A stretch of 64,000 bases of DNA from JAGNDO01 sp963704975 (GTDB lineage: Bacteria; Chloroflexota; Anaerolineae; Caldilineales; Caldilineaceae): assembly GCA_963704975.1 (NCBI GenBank), contig CAVPIK010000007.1, positions 62,001 through 126,000 of the forward strand, in the 5' to 3' direction. Each line of letters begins with the position of its first letter. The stretch's first letter is position 1. Below are positions 1 to 11,700 of this stretch, in pieces. Made by a program: the position numbers and the translations under genes. The notes beneath the pieces were generated by a model that saw nothing but the letters and a program-made list of their open reading frames with translations, was not told the DNA's origin and made no database searches.

Positions 1-955
1 GATGTGCCGCCAAAGAAGGTATTCCAGATCAACGCGCCCGCATTGGTCAACTTGACCACAAGACCGTCATTGCCTGTGCTATAGGCACCAACCGGGGATC
101 CCCATGTTGCATTGCTATATCCGCCTACATACACATTGCCGCTGGTATCCAGGGCCAGCCCATTGAGTTCATCGGTTCCACTGCCGCCCAGAAAGGTATT
201 CCAGGTCAGTGCGCCAGCGGTGGTCAATTTGGCGGCAAAGCCATCCACATTGGTCCCAGAGACTGTGAATGCCCGCAAAGGCGATCCCCACGTGGCACCG
301 CTGTTGCCACCAACATAGACAGTGCCGCTGCCATCCACCTTTATGCCCTTGCCGTTGTCTGACCCCGTTCCACCGAGAAAGGTGTGCCAAGTGAGCGCGC
401 CAGCGCTGCTCAGTTTGGCGACAAAGGCATCAGAGTTACCCCCTGAAGTTGTAAAAGCCCGCAGAGGAGATCCCCAGGTGATTTGACTGTACCCGGTCAC
501 ATAGATATTGCCGCTGCCATCTACCGCAATGCTATTACCGTTATCATAGCCCGTTCCACCAAGGAAGATGTGCCAAAGCAGGGTGCCGCTGCTGTCTAGC
601 TTAGCCACATAGGTGTCCCAATCACCAGCGAAGGCCCGCAGGGGCGATCCCCAGGTGGCCACGCTCTGTCCGGTCACATAGACGTTGCCGCTGCTGTCCA
701 CAGCCACACCGTTGGCATAGTCGTTGACCAAGCCAGTGTTCCCACCTCAGGAAGGTATGCCAGAGCAGGGTGCCGCTGCTGTTAAGTTTGACGATAGAGG
801 CGTCATCGCCGCCGGCATAAGCCCGAACAGGCGACCCCCAGGCGGCATTGCTCTTCCCAACTGCGTACACGCTCCCACTCCCGTCAACCGCCACAGCATT
901 GTTGTTGTCGCTGCCGCTGCCCCCCTGAAAAGTGTTCCAGGTAATCGCGCCCCCG
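1..955 (-). repeat. SBBP beta-propeller repeat array in gene A
   Basis: Five full repeats and the start of a sixth, period about 185-190 bp (about 62 residues). Each has the pattern W-[HN]-T-F-x-G-G, then VDGSGNVYVxG, then WGSPxRA, then a KL segment. WNTF/WHTF starts fall near 950, 765, 570, 380, 195 and 12. SBBP repeats normally build a closed beta-propeller; the window edge cuts the array, so the blade number is unknown. Low divergence between blades suggests recent expansion. Confidence 0.8.
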
Positions 956-3900
956 CCATTACTGACGACGGAATAATTGTCCCACACGAACGCAAACGGC
1001 TGATTCTTGGTATCGCCCGTGTTGGTGGACTTGACCGTGTCCGCACCCCAACTGGTCCCATTCCACAGCAGATAGTGCAGGGCACTGGCATCATCCTGCA
1101 CGCTCAACATGATGCGGTTGGACTGGGCATGGCCGTCCAAGGTCAGGGAATTGGTGTTGGCCCCAATGGTCGGGCCGACGATCTCGCTGCCCCATCCGCT
1201 GCCATTTGTCCACGTACGATAGAAGAGTACATTTTGGGCGCTGCGCCCGTAAACGGCCAGGGCCTTGCCGGATACCCCCTCAAAGGCCACACCCAGGTTG
1301 GGTGCAGTCGAGGCGTCAAGCAGCAAACCGGACGCGGTCGCCCGTGCCGCCGTCTCCCAAGCGGAGCCACTCCACACGGACAGCCAACCATCGGGGCTCG
1401 TGGTCTGCACACCCAAGTGCAAGGCGATTGCTCGTAGGATCAGAGGCCAAGACATACCATTTGGACGCTGCGGTTACCCCGGAAGGCGGAGCCAAAAAGG
1501 CTTCGGCAATCCAGGCAGAGCCGGTCCAAATCTGATAGTAGACATTGGCATCGCTGTTCTTGCCATAGACCACCAAGGCCCGACCCGTACCCTGCTCGTA
1601 GGCCACAGTAGATATCCGTATAGTCGGTCTGGGCCGTGTTATCCAGAGACTGGCCGTTGCCCCAGCTCGATCCGTTCCAGACCAGGGCATAGTGGCCGGC
1701 GGTGGTGGCGACGGCGGCCACGATCTCGTTGCTGCCCGGTTTGGAGGCCAGGCGCACGGTCTTGATTGTACCAGCCAAGGGCGTGGGCGAGATGGTGGTT
1801 TTGGCCGTCCAGCTTGTTCCGTTCCACTCGCTATATTGCAGGCTTGTGCCATTGCCCCACACCATGACGGCATCGCCGCTGGTCTGCTCGTAGGCCACAT
1901 CCGCCGTCCACCAGAAGGTTTCGGCCACCGTGCCCAGAGGATTGATCGAGGCAGAAACCCAGGCGCTACCGCTCCAACGCATGGCGACCACGTTGTTGCT
2001 GGCATTGTTAATGATGCCCACCACGATCCTCTCACTTTCGCGTGGGGGCCGACGCTGCCTGCATGATGCGATAAGCCGAGCCGGTGCTGACGCCAGTGGA
2101 GGTTGTCGTCCCGAACGAAAACGGCGTCCACTTGGCATAGTCGGGTGTAGCGGACGCTGAGGTCCAGATGCCCATGCCGTCTGTGTACACGGTCGTACTA
2201 CCACCAGCATTAGCAGATCCCGGCACGCCGGCCACATTGCTGCCCAGATTCCACGTCACCACACCGCCACTTTCACTGCCCCCAGCGTTGGCGCTGGCGG
2301 GCACATAGGTGGTCCCAGCGGGCACCGCATCGGTCACTGTCACGCTGGTGAGCAGGCTGCTGCCCGTGTAGTTGGTGGTCAGGGTGTAGGTCAAGGTGTC
2401 ACCGGGGTTGGCATTGGCCTTGTCCACCGCCTTGGTCAAGGGGGGCGGGGGCGGGGCCACATAGCGGAAGGGGAAGTCGGCGTCGGTGTAGACCTGGGAC
2501 AGGCCTAGCGCCACGGGGAAGGGGTCGGTCAAAGACGGATAATAGTTGGCGGGCACGTCCGGGTCGGTCTGAATCACATCCACGATGTAGTTGCCCGCGG
2601 GCAGATTGGCAAACTTGTACGTGCCGGTGATGGACGAGGTGGTGGTCATGATGGCCGTGTCCCCCGCGCCCAAGGTGCCCACGGTGCCCGCATCCTGATA
2701 GAGCACCAGGGTGACGTTGGCCAGGGGCGTGTCTACGCCGCTCTCATACGTATTGTTGCTGTTGGTGTCGATGAAAACCTGGTCCCCAATGGAGCCGGGC
2801 ACGACCTTGAAATAGCCGAAGTCCGCGGTCAGGTAGGGGCCGCTCAGGTTGGTCACCTTGTGGGGGTCCGAGGTGACGGCCAGCCAGGCAGCCGTGCCCA
2901 ACTGGGTGGTCACATCGGCATCCACGGCGTCCACAATGTAGTTGTAGCCCGTGGCCAAATTGCTGAAGAGATAGGCCCCGCCCGCCGCGGTCACCGTCGT
3001 GGCGATCAGGGTGTCCGTGGCCGGATCGACAACGCCGTTGCCGTTCTGGTCCTCGTAGAGGTTGACCGTCACGCCGTTGATGCCCACATCGCCCAGGCCG
3101 CTATTGAACGCGCCGTCGTTGCCCTTGTCCTCAAAGACAAGGTCGCCGATGGAGGCCGTGCCCGTGGGCCGGTAGCCGAAGTCCACATCCAACTTATTCT
3201 CGTTGGTGGCCACAGTCACCGAGCGGGGTTCCGGCGGGGTGGTCAGGGCGTGGTTGGCCGGGGCCACCACGTCCACGGTATAGGTGCCCGCGGTCAGCCC
3301 GGTAAAGAGATAGGTGCCGTTGGCATCCGTGACTTTGGTGGCGATGGTGGTGCCGCCGCCGTTTTTCAGATCCACAGTGACGCCGGCAATGCCCTCTTCG
3401 CCCGCATCCTGCACGCCGTTGCCGTTCCAATCCCGGAAGATGGTATCGCCAATCTTGGCCCCGCCCACGGTGACGCAGGCCTGGGTGCCCGTGCTGATCA
3501 CCGCGTCCGCGGCGGTACTGTAGGAGTTACAATAGGTCAGGCCGGGGACGACCGTGTTGGGCACGTTGGCCGTAAACGTCAAGACCAAGGCCTTGCTCGC
3601 ATCAATGGCCCGGTTGACCGTAAAGATGGGGCGATTCAAGTTGGCGCTGTTGACCGTGGTGGCCAGCATGGCGTTGGCCCCGTTCACGGTCACGCTGTCC
3701 AGGCTGACAAAGGTGAAGCCGCTGGGCAGGTTCTCGGTGATGGGAATCGGGCTACCGCTGGCGCCCGTGCCAATGTTGTCCACGAGCAAGGTGTACTGCA
3801 CATTGCCCCCAGGGGCCACGCTGGCCGTGTTGACGCTCTTGCTCTGTTGCAGCAAGGGGGTGGCCCCCAAATAGGTACCTTCGTCCACGCACTGTTCGCC

Positions 3901-5457
3901 CAGATTGGCCGCGGTGAGACAGAGTTGGTTGATGGCCAGCCCCTTGGATTTCGCCCGCACGGTGACCGTGGCCTGAAAGCTCTCGCCAGGGCCAAGGCTG
4001 GGGATATTCCAGATCAGCGGGTTCGGCCCACTGTTGGCCGAGGGCGACGCGCTGAGGAAGGTGACGCCCGAAGGCAGCAGATCTTTGACCTGCACACTGG
4101 TCAGGGTGATGTTGGTTGAGGTGTTGACCGCCCGCACGTCATAGGTAAAGACATCGTTCAGCGCCACCACAGGCCGGCTGGCCGACTTGCTCAGGGCCAC
4201 ACAGGAACTGAGGTTCGCGGTGGTGGGGTCGTAATAACGCCACAGGTGATCCTTGCCCCCATCCTCGCCGCCAGCGTCGCCGCCGAAGACATCCGCATGG
4301 TAGATGGCGACACAGTTGCTCTGATAGAGGGAGACATCCAAAAGCTTGACCTTGAACCAGACATATTCGGGCCGGTTCTCGATCAGCGCGCCCACGCTCC
4401 AACGGATGGCCTTGGGGCTGGTGTTGTCGGCCTGGGAGACGGTGGCGGGCAGGGGATTGCCGCTGCCCAACGCCCACCCCACGTTGCTGCCGTCCACCCC
4501 GGCAAAGCCTAGGGTGTTGTCCGTTCGCCCCGGCTCGTCAAAGGCGATCTGGCTGCCCGGATACTGGATGCGATTCCAGGGGCCATCCACGATGGAAGCC
4601 CGCATGGCCGCCGCGTCCTTGGCGCTGGCATCCCAGATGGCCTTATCAAAGGCCCACTGATAGCCGCTTTGAGGACCGGCCACACCGCTGGCCACGCCCC
4701 AGGGCGCATTGCCCCGTCCGTTGGAATCGATGATGGGCGAAACCGGGCTTTTGATGCCCCAGGCGTACATCTGCTCTGCATCCCACTTGTTGAAGGGCAC
4801 AAAGTCGTCGCCGCTGTTGCTGGTGATGCTGGTGCCCAGGGCCGGGCTGGAGTTGACCCAGCTATTCCACGCCGTGTCCGGGTCCGTGGCATAGAAGATG
4901 CCCGTGTCCCCATAGACACCGGCCATTGTGCCCAAATGCACCCCGGTCGGGCTGACCGCGGGGCTGGTCTGGCCCATGATGTTGGGGCCGAGGGTCAGCC
5001 CCACCAATTGTGAAGTGGTGGCCGGGCCGATGGGTCCATAGCCCAGGGGTTCGATGGCCTGACCCTTCATGGGCACTTCGTTGTAGCCCCCCAGTCCGTC
5101 CGGGGAGAGGTAGCCCACATCCACCACCTGCACCCCCGTGGGCAGATAGACCGTGACATAGCCGCCCACCCCTGTGGTGGTGCCATCCGTGGGCGTCACC
5201 TTGACGATCATGCCCAACTCGTCCCCCACCCGCATCAGGGGCAGGTTATTTGCAGTGATGCGGGCATCCAGCGTGGCCGACGTGGCAGGGTCAAACTGGA
5301 TCCAGTTCATGCGCTGGTCCAGGTTGTGGGCAGAGGCAGTCGGCGCGTCCACCCCAGGCAGGGCCTGGGGAAAGAGGCTGATCAGCATCGAAATAACGAC
5401 GGCCAGCACGATGGAAACGCTGCGCCGGGATCGGTGGTGGGTCGCTGAGGTTGTCAT
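1..5457 (-). CDS. Gene A: giant secreted SdrD_B/DUF11/beta-propeller protein, 3' end outside window
   Basis: Probable cell-surface protein. ATG at 5457 is preferred to an in-frame ATG at 5592 because GGAG lies 9 nt before it and a signal peptide follows (RSRR, hydrophobic core, cleavage near TASA|HNL). Order: N-terminal domain shared only with gene B (about 5310-4160, motifs GTTTGVGGY, GPQSGYQW, GGDAGGEDGGKDHLWRYY); DUF11-type domains (4160-3450); three SdrD_B domains with DxNxxG loops (3440-2465); a DUF11 ending SANAGGSESGGVVTW (2440-2215); W-[SN]-G-[ST]-[AS]-W blades (2030-1050); then SBBP beta-propeller repeats (PF06739) from about 955 to the edge. Frame changes near 2045, 1612, 1412 and 745. 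At 745 removing one base restores FLGGNTGLVNDYANGV. No stop appears before base 1. Family assignment is firm; the ligand is unknown. Confidence 0.85.
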
Positions 5458-5466
5458 GGTTTTGTT

Positions 5467-5470
5467 CTCC
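5467..5470 (-). promoter_or_regulatory. Ribosome binding site deciding the start of gene A
   Basis: GGAG on the minus strand, 9 nt before the ATG at 5457. The alternative upstream ATG would add about 45 residues ahead of the signal peptide, which would be unusual for a secreted protein. Confidence 0.6.
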
Positions 5471-5660
5471 GGTGTGAAAGACTGTGCATTTTTCGGGCAA
5501 GGGATATCCACTGTTTCATGATGACGGATTCTAGGATCAAAAGCAACGGTATAAATACCCAGTCCTACCTGGATGGCTGTCCAGTATTTCACCTAAATCC
5601 CAAGTAGATCGGTAGGTCTATACCCTGAGTTTGTTCAAAAGATACAAACCCAAAAGATAA

Positions 5661-5686
5661 TGCCGCCAACTGCTCAGTTGGCGGCA
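5661..5686 (-). terminator. Hairpin behind gene B, candidate terminator
   Basis: Perfect 11-bp stem TGCCGCCAACT / AGTTGGCGGCA with loop GCTC. Read on the minus strand it is followed by TTATCTTTT, moderately T-rich. It lies about 95 nt after the gene B stop and about 200 nt before the gene A start. Confidence 0.5.
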
Positions 5687-5713
5687 CTATCTTGACCATC
5701 ATTTTCGACGTAC

Positions 5714-5773
5714 TCTCGTTCCCACGCTCTGGTTCCCACAATCTCGTTCCCATGCTCCGCGTGGGAATGAGAT
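5714..5773. repeat. REP-like GTTCCCAYGC palindrome
   Basis: Contains CTCGTTCCCACGCTC and then a hairpin with 15-nt arms (5741-5755 and 5759-5773, ATCTCGTTCCCATGC / GCGTGGGAATGAGAT, loop TCC, two G.U-type differences). It starts 8 nt behind the gene B stop. A related palindrome occurs at 43545-43567. The rest of the A-B spacer (5474-5660) shows no gene. Confidence 0.6.
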
Positions 5774-5780
5774 TTGGCCT

Positions 5781-8700
5781 TTACCTTATAACCAAAGGCA
5801 GGAAGATCTGTCGCTGCCACTGCACGGCGCCAAGGGTATGCTCTTCGGTCCCCCCGCTGGCCAGCAGGATCTGCAACACGTAGACATAGTCCTCACCGGC
5901 CACAGCGCTTCGGTCCACAAAGCCGTAGAGGTCGCCGTTGGGCTGGCCCGCATTCTTGGCCAGCATGGGCGTGGCGGTCACCTGCACCACCTCATCCCCA
6001 GGACCCCGACGATAGACATGGAAGCCCACCACATCCACTTCGTTGACCGTCTCCCATCCAATCTGCACCTGGGTCGAATCGGCCTGGGTCAGGGGGCGCA
6101 CGCTGGTGTTGATCACGGACACATTCGTCGGCCCCAGGATGGCGACCGTGGCCGTGGCCGTCTTGCTGGCCAAGACTTCCAGATTGCCCAGAGGACCGCC
6201 CGGCCCATCGGGATCGGCTGTCGGGTTGACCGCCGTCACCGTGTTGGTGGCCACCCCACCCGGCCAGCAGGGTCGTGTCCCGCAGGGTGATGAAGGTGAC
6301 CGTCAGGCTGATGGCGCCGCCAGGGGCCACATCACCCAGGGTGCTGGTGACATCCGTCCACAGCAGAGGGCTTTGGTACAGACTGCCCATGGGCGGCACA
6401 CTGGCCGAGAAGTATTGGAGCAGCCGGCTGTCGAAGCTGTCCGACAGGGGAACCGTGGTCAGCCAGCTCTGGCCCGTGTTGGTGATGCGGATGGTATAGC
6501 TGACTTCCGAGTTGGTGCGGACCGTATCCAGCCCCTCGCGGGTCTTGCTGATCAGATAGCTGCTTGGGCTGTCATAGCCAAAGTCGGCGTTGGTGATATC
6601 CTGATTGGCCGCCAAAGTGACCTGATACGGGCTGCTCTTGCTGTCCGCCTTGTTGATGTTCACGGAGCCGCTGGGGGTGCCGCTGGCCACGGTCACCGTG
6701 TAGACGCCGGGGAGCAGTTCGGTGAAGCTGTAGATCCCGCTGGCGTTGGTGGTCGTGGTGACCACCGCCCCCACAGAATTGGTCAGGCTGATCACCACGC
6801 CGGAGATGCCCGGTTCGCCGCCATCCTTGACACCGTCCCCATCCGTGTCGTACCAGACCAGGTCGCCGATGGAGCCGCCGGGGCGATCCCAGAAGTTCTG
6901 ATCAGTCACGTCATTGCCGCTGGTCAGGGTCAGGCTGATGCTGTCCGGGTTGCCGCCGTCCACATCCCCGGTGCTCTCGTAGCCCACCGGATTGCCCTCG
7001 ACAATGGTATAGCTGCCGGGGATCAGATTGGTGAAGGTATAGAGACCGCTGGCATCCGTGGTGGTGGTCACCGGGGTGCCGCCGCTTAGGGTGGCCGTGA
7101 TCACCACACCGGCCAGACCGGTCGTGCCGGATTTGTCGGCCAGGGGATCGTTGTAGACCCCGCCGGTCACGGTTACGGGCTCGGCATAGCCGAAGTCCAC
7201 ATTTAGGTTAGAGGTTCCCGAGTTGGTGACGGGCATGGGGGCATCGCCGTAGACCGTGCCGCTGGTCAAGACCAAACCGGCCAAGGGCGCGCCCGTGGGG
7301 GCCACCCAATAGTCCTGGGGCGTGGTCACTGCCGGGATCAGGAAGTTGTAGAAGCCCGTACCGGTGGCCCCCGTGTTGGTGGTGACGGTTGTGACCAGGA
7401 GCAAGTCGCCCCCCACTGCCCGGATCGAAGATGCCATCCCCGTCGTCCAGATAGAGGGTGACGGTGACGCCGTTGATGCCGTTGCTGAACTGGGCGCCCT
7501 CGTCGGTCCAGTTGCCGTTGCCGCTGGTGTCCGTCCACACATAGTCGCCCAGGTTGTTCTTCCCGGTGAAGTAGTAGGGGAAGTCCACATCCAGGTTGGT
7601 CTCGCCGATGGCCAAACTGACGGTCTGGTCGTCCGGCCCGGTCACGCTTTCGAAGCCTTCGGGCAGGGTGGTGATGTCCACCAGCACATTATACGTGTCC
7701 GGCAGCAGGGTGGTGGCCGTGTAGATGCCGTTGATATCCGTGGTCGTCGTGATCACCGTGTCATCCGCCGTGCCCAGGATACCGTCCCCGCCGTAGCCGG
7801 TGACGGTCACCTCCGCACCGGGGATGCCCGGTTCGTTGGCATCCTTGATGCCGTCCTTGTTCAGATCGTTCCAGATCAGATCGCCCAGGGCAGCCGTGGC
7901 CGGGGGTTGATCCCAGAAGTCCTGGTCCGTGGTGGTCGGTGCCGGAGGTGACCGCGGCCACGATGGTGTCATCGGTCAGGAGACCTTGGACATCGCTGGT
8001 GCTGACATAGCCCGCCGGGTTGGTCTCGGTGATGGTGTAGGTCCCCGGCATCAGGTTGGTGAAGGTGTAGACACCATTCGCATCCGTCGTGGTGACCGCA
8101 CCCGTACTCAAGGTGACCGTGATGCCGGCCATCCCCGTGGTCCCCGTGCCGTTGCCGTTCAGGTCATAGAAGACCGTGCCGGTCAGCGCGCCGGGCTGGG
8201 CATCGAAGAAGTCTCGCCCGGTGATGACTGCGCCGTCGGTGACGGTGACCTGGATGCTGTCCGGGTTGCCCCCGTCCACATCCCCGGTGCTGGTGAAGCC
8301 CGCCGGGTTGCCCTCGGTGATGGTGTAGATGCCCCCAACAGTGACCGTGAAGGTGTAGACCCCGTTCACATCCGTGGTCGTGGTCAGCCCATTGCTCAGG
8401 GTGATCACCACGCCGCTGGCGATGGGCGGCTCCCCGGCGTCGAAGGTGCCGTCGCCGTTGAGGTCGTTCCACACCGTGCCGCTGATAGTGGCCGGGGTGA
8501 AGTTCAGTTTGTCCTCGAAGTCCCGTCCGGTGATGGTCTGACCGACAGTCAGATTGACCGGGCTGATCACGTTGGCGTTGCCGCCGTCCACATCGCCCAA
8601 GCTGCTGTAGCCAGTGAGGTCCGTCTCTGCGATCTGGTACAACCCCGGCTCCAGGTCGGGGAAGCTATAGACGCCGCTGGCGTTGGTTGTCGTGATGGTG

Positions 8701-11700
8701 GTGACGTCGTCCCCTGTGCCCAGGATGCCATCCACCCCAGCATAGGTCAACGTGACCGTGACGCCCTGAATCGGGTCGTCGCTGACATCGTCACAGGGGC
8801 CGCTGCCCAGGTCGCCGGTGGTGCTGGCGCAGACCGTGCCGCTGATGCTGCCCAGGTTCTGATAGTAGCCGAAGTCCAGCCCGGTAACAGCGCCGGTGAC
8901 CGTCAGCGGAGCCGTGGGCGATTCAGTCGCCACATAGGCGGCGCTGGAGAGATCCGCCTCGTCGGCGTCGATCACCGTGCAGACACTGCCGTCGGGGATG
9001 CCGCTGATGCTCCAGTCGCCGTTGCCGTCCGTGAGGGTGGTGAAGGTGCCCGTGTCACACTGCACGGTGATATCCACCCCGGCCATGCCCGGCTCGGCAT
9101 CGTCGTTGTTATTGTTGTTCAGGTCGTCATAGACCCGCCCGCTGATGGTGCGCAGAAGCGCCACGGACTGGTAGCCAAAGTCAACCGTCAAGACGCTGCT
9201 GCCGCCGGTGACCGTGGCCGACCCTTGGTTGTCACAGGCCGTACAGGTCACGCCCGGCTGGGTCGGGTCCCCGGTCTGGGTGAAGCCCGGGGAGGCAGGC
9301 AAGGGGATGGTGTCGGTCAAGACCTTGACCACGTAGGTACCGTCGGCCAGACCAGGGAAGAGATAGCCGCCCGTGGTCGTGGTCACCGTGGTGTCCAGCA
9401 GGGTGGAGCCCGTGCTGTTGTAAAGCTGCACGGTCACTTCCTTCAGGCCGGATTCGTTGGCCTGCTTCGACCCCGTCGCCGTTGGCATCGTTCCAGACCA
9501 GATCGCCGATGGCCCCCGTATTGTCCAGCCCAAAGTTGAAGCTGGATCCCTTGTATTCCGACCCAGACAGGGCGGTGAAGGTGGTGCTGATGGGGGTAGT
9601 TTTGGTGCCCAGTTCCCCGGGGATCTGTGGATCTGTCGTGTTGTAACTGATCGTATAGGTGCCCGGCGCCACGATAAACTTATACTCGCCGGTCGCATCC
9701 GTATCCATTGTGATGTTGACCGGATTGCCGCCGATGTCCGTGCCGCTGATGGTGACAGAGACCGCGGGCAAGCCCGTCTCCCCATCCTTCAGTCCGTTGG
9801 TGTTCACATCGTGGAAGACATAGCCCTCCACAATGGCCGCTTCGATAAAGCCGGAATCCACCGTCAGGTCGGTCATGGCGCCTGCGCTCAGGGTCGTCGC
9901 GATGGTTTCCGGGGAGCTGGTGATCATCACCGAATACTTGCCCGGGGTGGTGGGACTTTCCACCGTCTGCTCGTCCGGGTCCATGACATAGTTGCCAGGA
10001 GGCAGATTGTCCACCAAGTAGGCCCCATTTGCATCCGTCTCCACCACGGCCACGATGGGATCCCCACCGCTGACCTTGCCGTTTCCGTCGGCATCATAAT
10101 AGAGCACCTGGGTGACCAGGGGCGCGGGGGCTCGCCCGCCCCGGCTCGTAGAGGCCGTTGCCGTTGTTGTCATAGAAGGTCAGGTCGCCGATCTGGCCGG
10201 ACCAGTTGTAGCCGAAGTCCACAGTGGTCACCGCGCTGCTGTCCGTGGGCACATTGACGGCCACATCTTTGGTCGGGTTGATGATGTTGCCGTTCAGCCC
10301 GCTGACCAGATCCATCACCCCGGCCAGGGTGCCGGTGACCCCATAGCTGGTGGTGACCACGCTGCTCTCGTCCACCTTGACCACATAATTCCCGGCATAG
10401 AGACTGGTGAAGGTATAGAGGCCGCTGGCATCGGTCGTGACGGTTTCCAGCAGATTGTTGCCTGTGCTGTCATACAGATTGACCGTGATGCCGGGCAGCC
10501 GGGTTTCGCCGCCATCCACCACGCCATCCTCGTCGGCGTCGATCCAGATGGTGTCGCCGATGGTGGCCCCACCGGGGGGACGCAGACCAAAGTCGGCGGC
10601 GGAATACTGTTGGCCGCTGGTCAGGGTTACGTTGTCCACGGTCCCCTTGGAATCCGCCCCATAGGTGGGCAGATAGCCGGGATAGTTGGCGGCCAGGCTG
10701 ACCGGGTCCAACGTCACCGTGTAGGGCACCCCCGCGGTCAGCCCGAAGATGCGATAGGCCCCACTGCTGTCAGTGGTAGCGGTATAGACATTCGTGCCGT
10801 CGGTCACCCGCACCACCACACCGGAGATGCCGGCATCGGCCCCGTTGATCACCCCATCCCCATTGAAGTCCACAAAGACGAAGTCGCCGATGCTGGGGGT
10901 CAGGGAAGTCAGAACTGGATCGCTGGCCGTGGGCGGGATCAGGCTGGCGCTCTTGATATAGGCCGTATTCTCCACCACGCTCACGCTGGGCACGGGGCCG
11001 TCCACTGTCGCTTGGAAGGTGAGGGGCGGCGCGATCAGCACGCTGTTGGCCGTGGCCGTGGCGAAGACTGCGCCCAAAGCGCCCGTGCCGCCGCCGGTGA
11101 AGGTCAGTTCACCGATGTTGCCGTTGGCGTTGGCCGTACAGGTCCAGGTGAAGACCAGGGGCGTATTGGCCGCCACGGTGGTCGGCGGCGTGGGTGACGG
11201 GCTGCCACAGGTGGCCGTCACCCCGTTGGTGCCGCTCTGATTCAAGGTCGGCGTCACGTTGGTGATGGTCTGGGTGGCAGACAACTCCATGCTCACCCGG
11301 ATGGCCCCGCCGTTGGAGACCAGACTGGGGCTGGCCGACATGCGGGTCTCCCGGCTGTTGGTGCTGAAGGTGAAGATCAACTGGGGCGATAGCACATTGT
11401 CCACTGTGCCCACGCTTTCGATCTCCATGGCCTGGCTGGCCGTCCCGGTGCCGTTCAGGAAGATACCCTTGTTCGGAATCGATCCGTCCAGCCAACCCTG
11501 CACCAGGGTGATGATCGCCGGGTTGGTAATCGTGACCCAGCCTGTGGCCGAAGGCGTAAAGGACCCCAGGGCCGTGCTGTTGAAGTCGCCGCCGGGCGTG
11601 GCCCAGCTTGCGCCGGTGTCATGGCGCAGCCAATCCGCATCTGCACCGTTCGTCCCAACACCCTCGGTCCAACTTTGGATCGCCTGATAGATACTCACTA

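Noticed and set aside
2860..4119. A 419-codon + strand frame opposite gene A
   Set aside because: No signal peptide, RBS or domain; antisense to three SdrD_B domains and DUF11.
5392..5592. Upstream start of gene A at 5592
   Set aside because: It would put about 45 residues before the signal peptide and has no clear RBS; the 5457 start has GGAG at good spacing.
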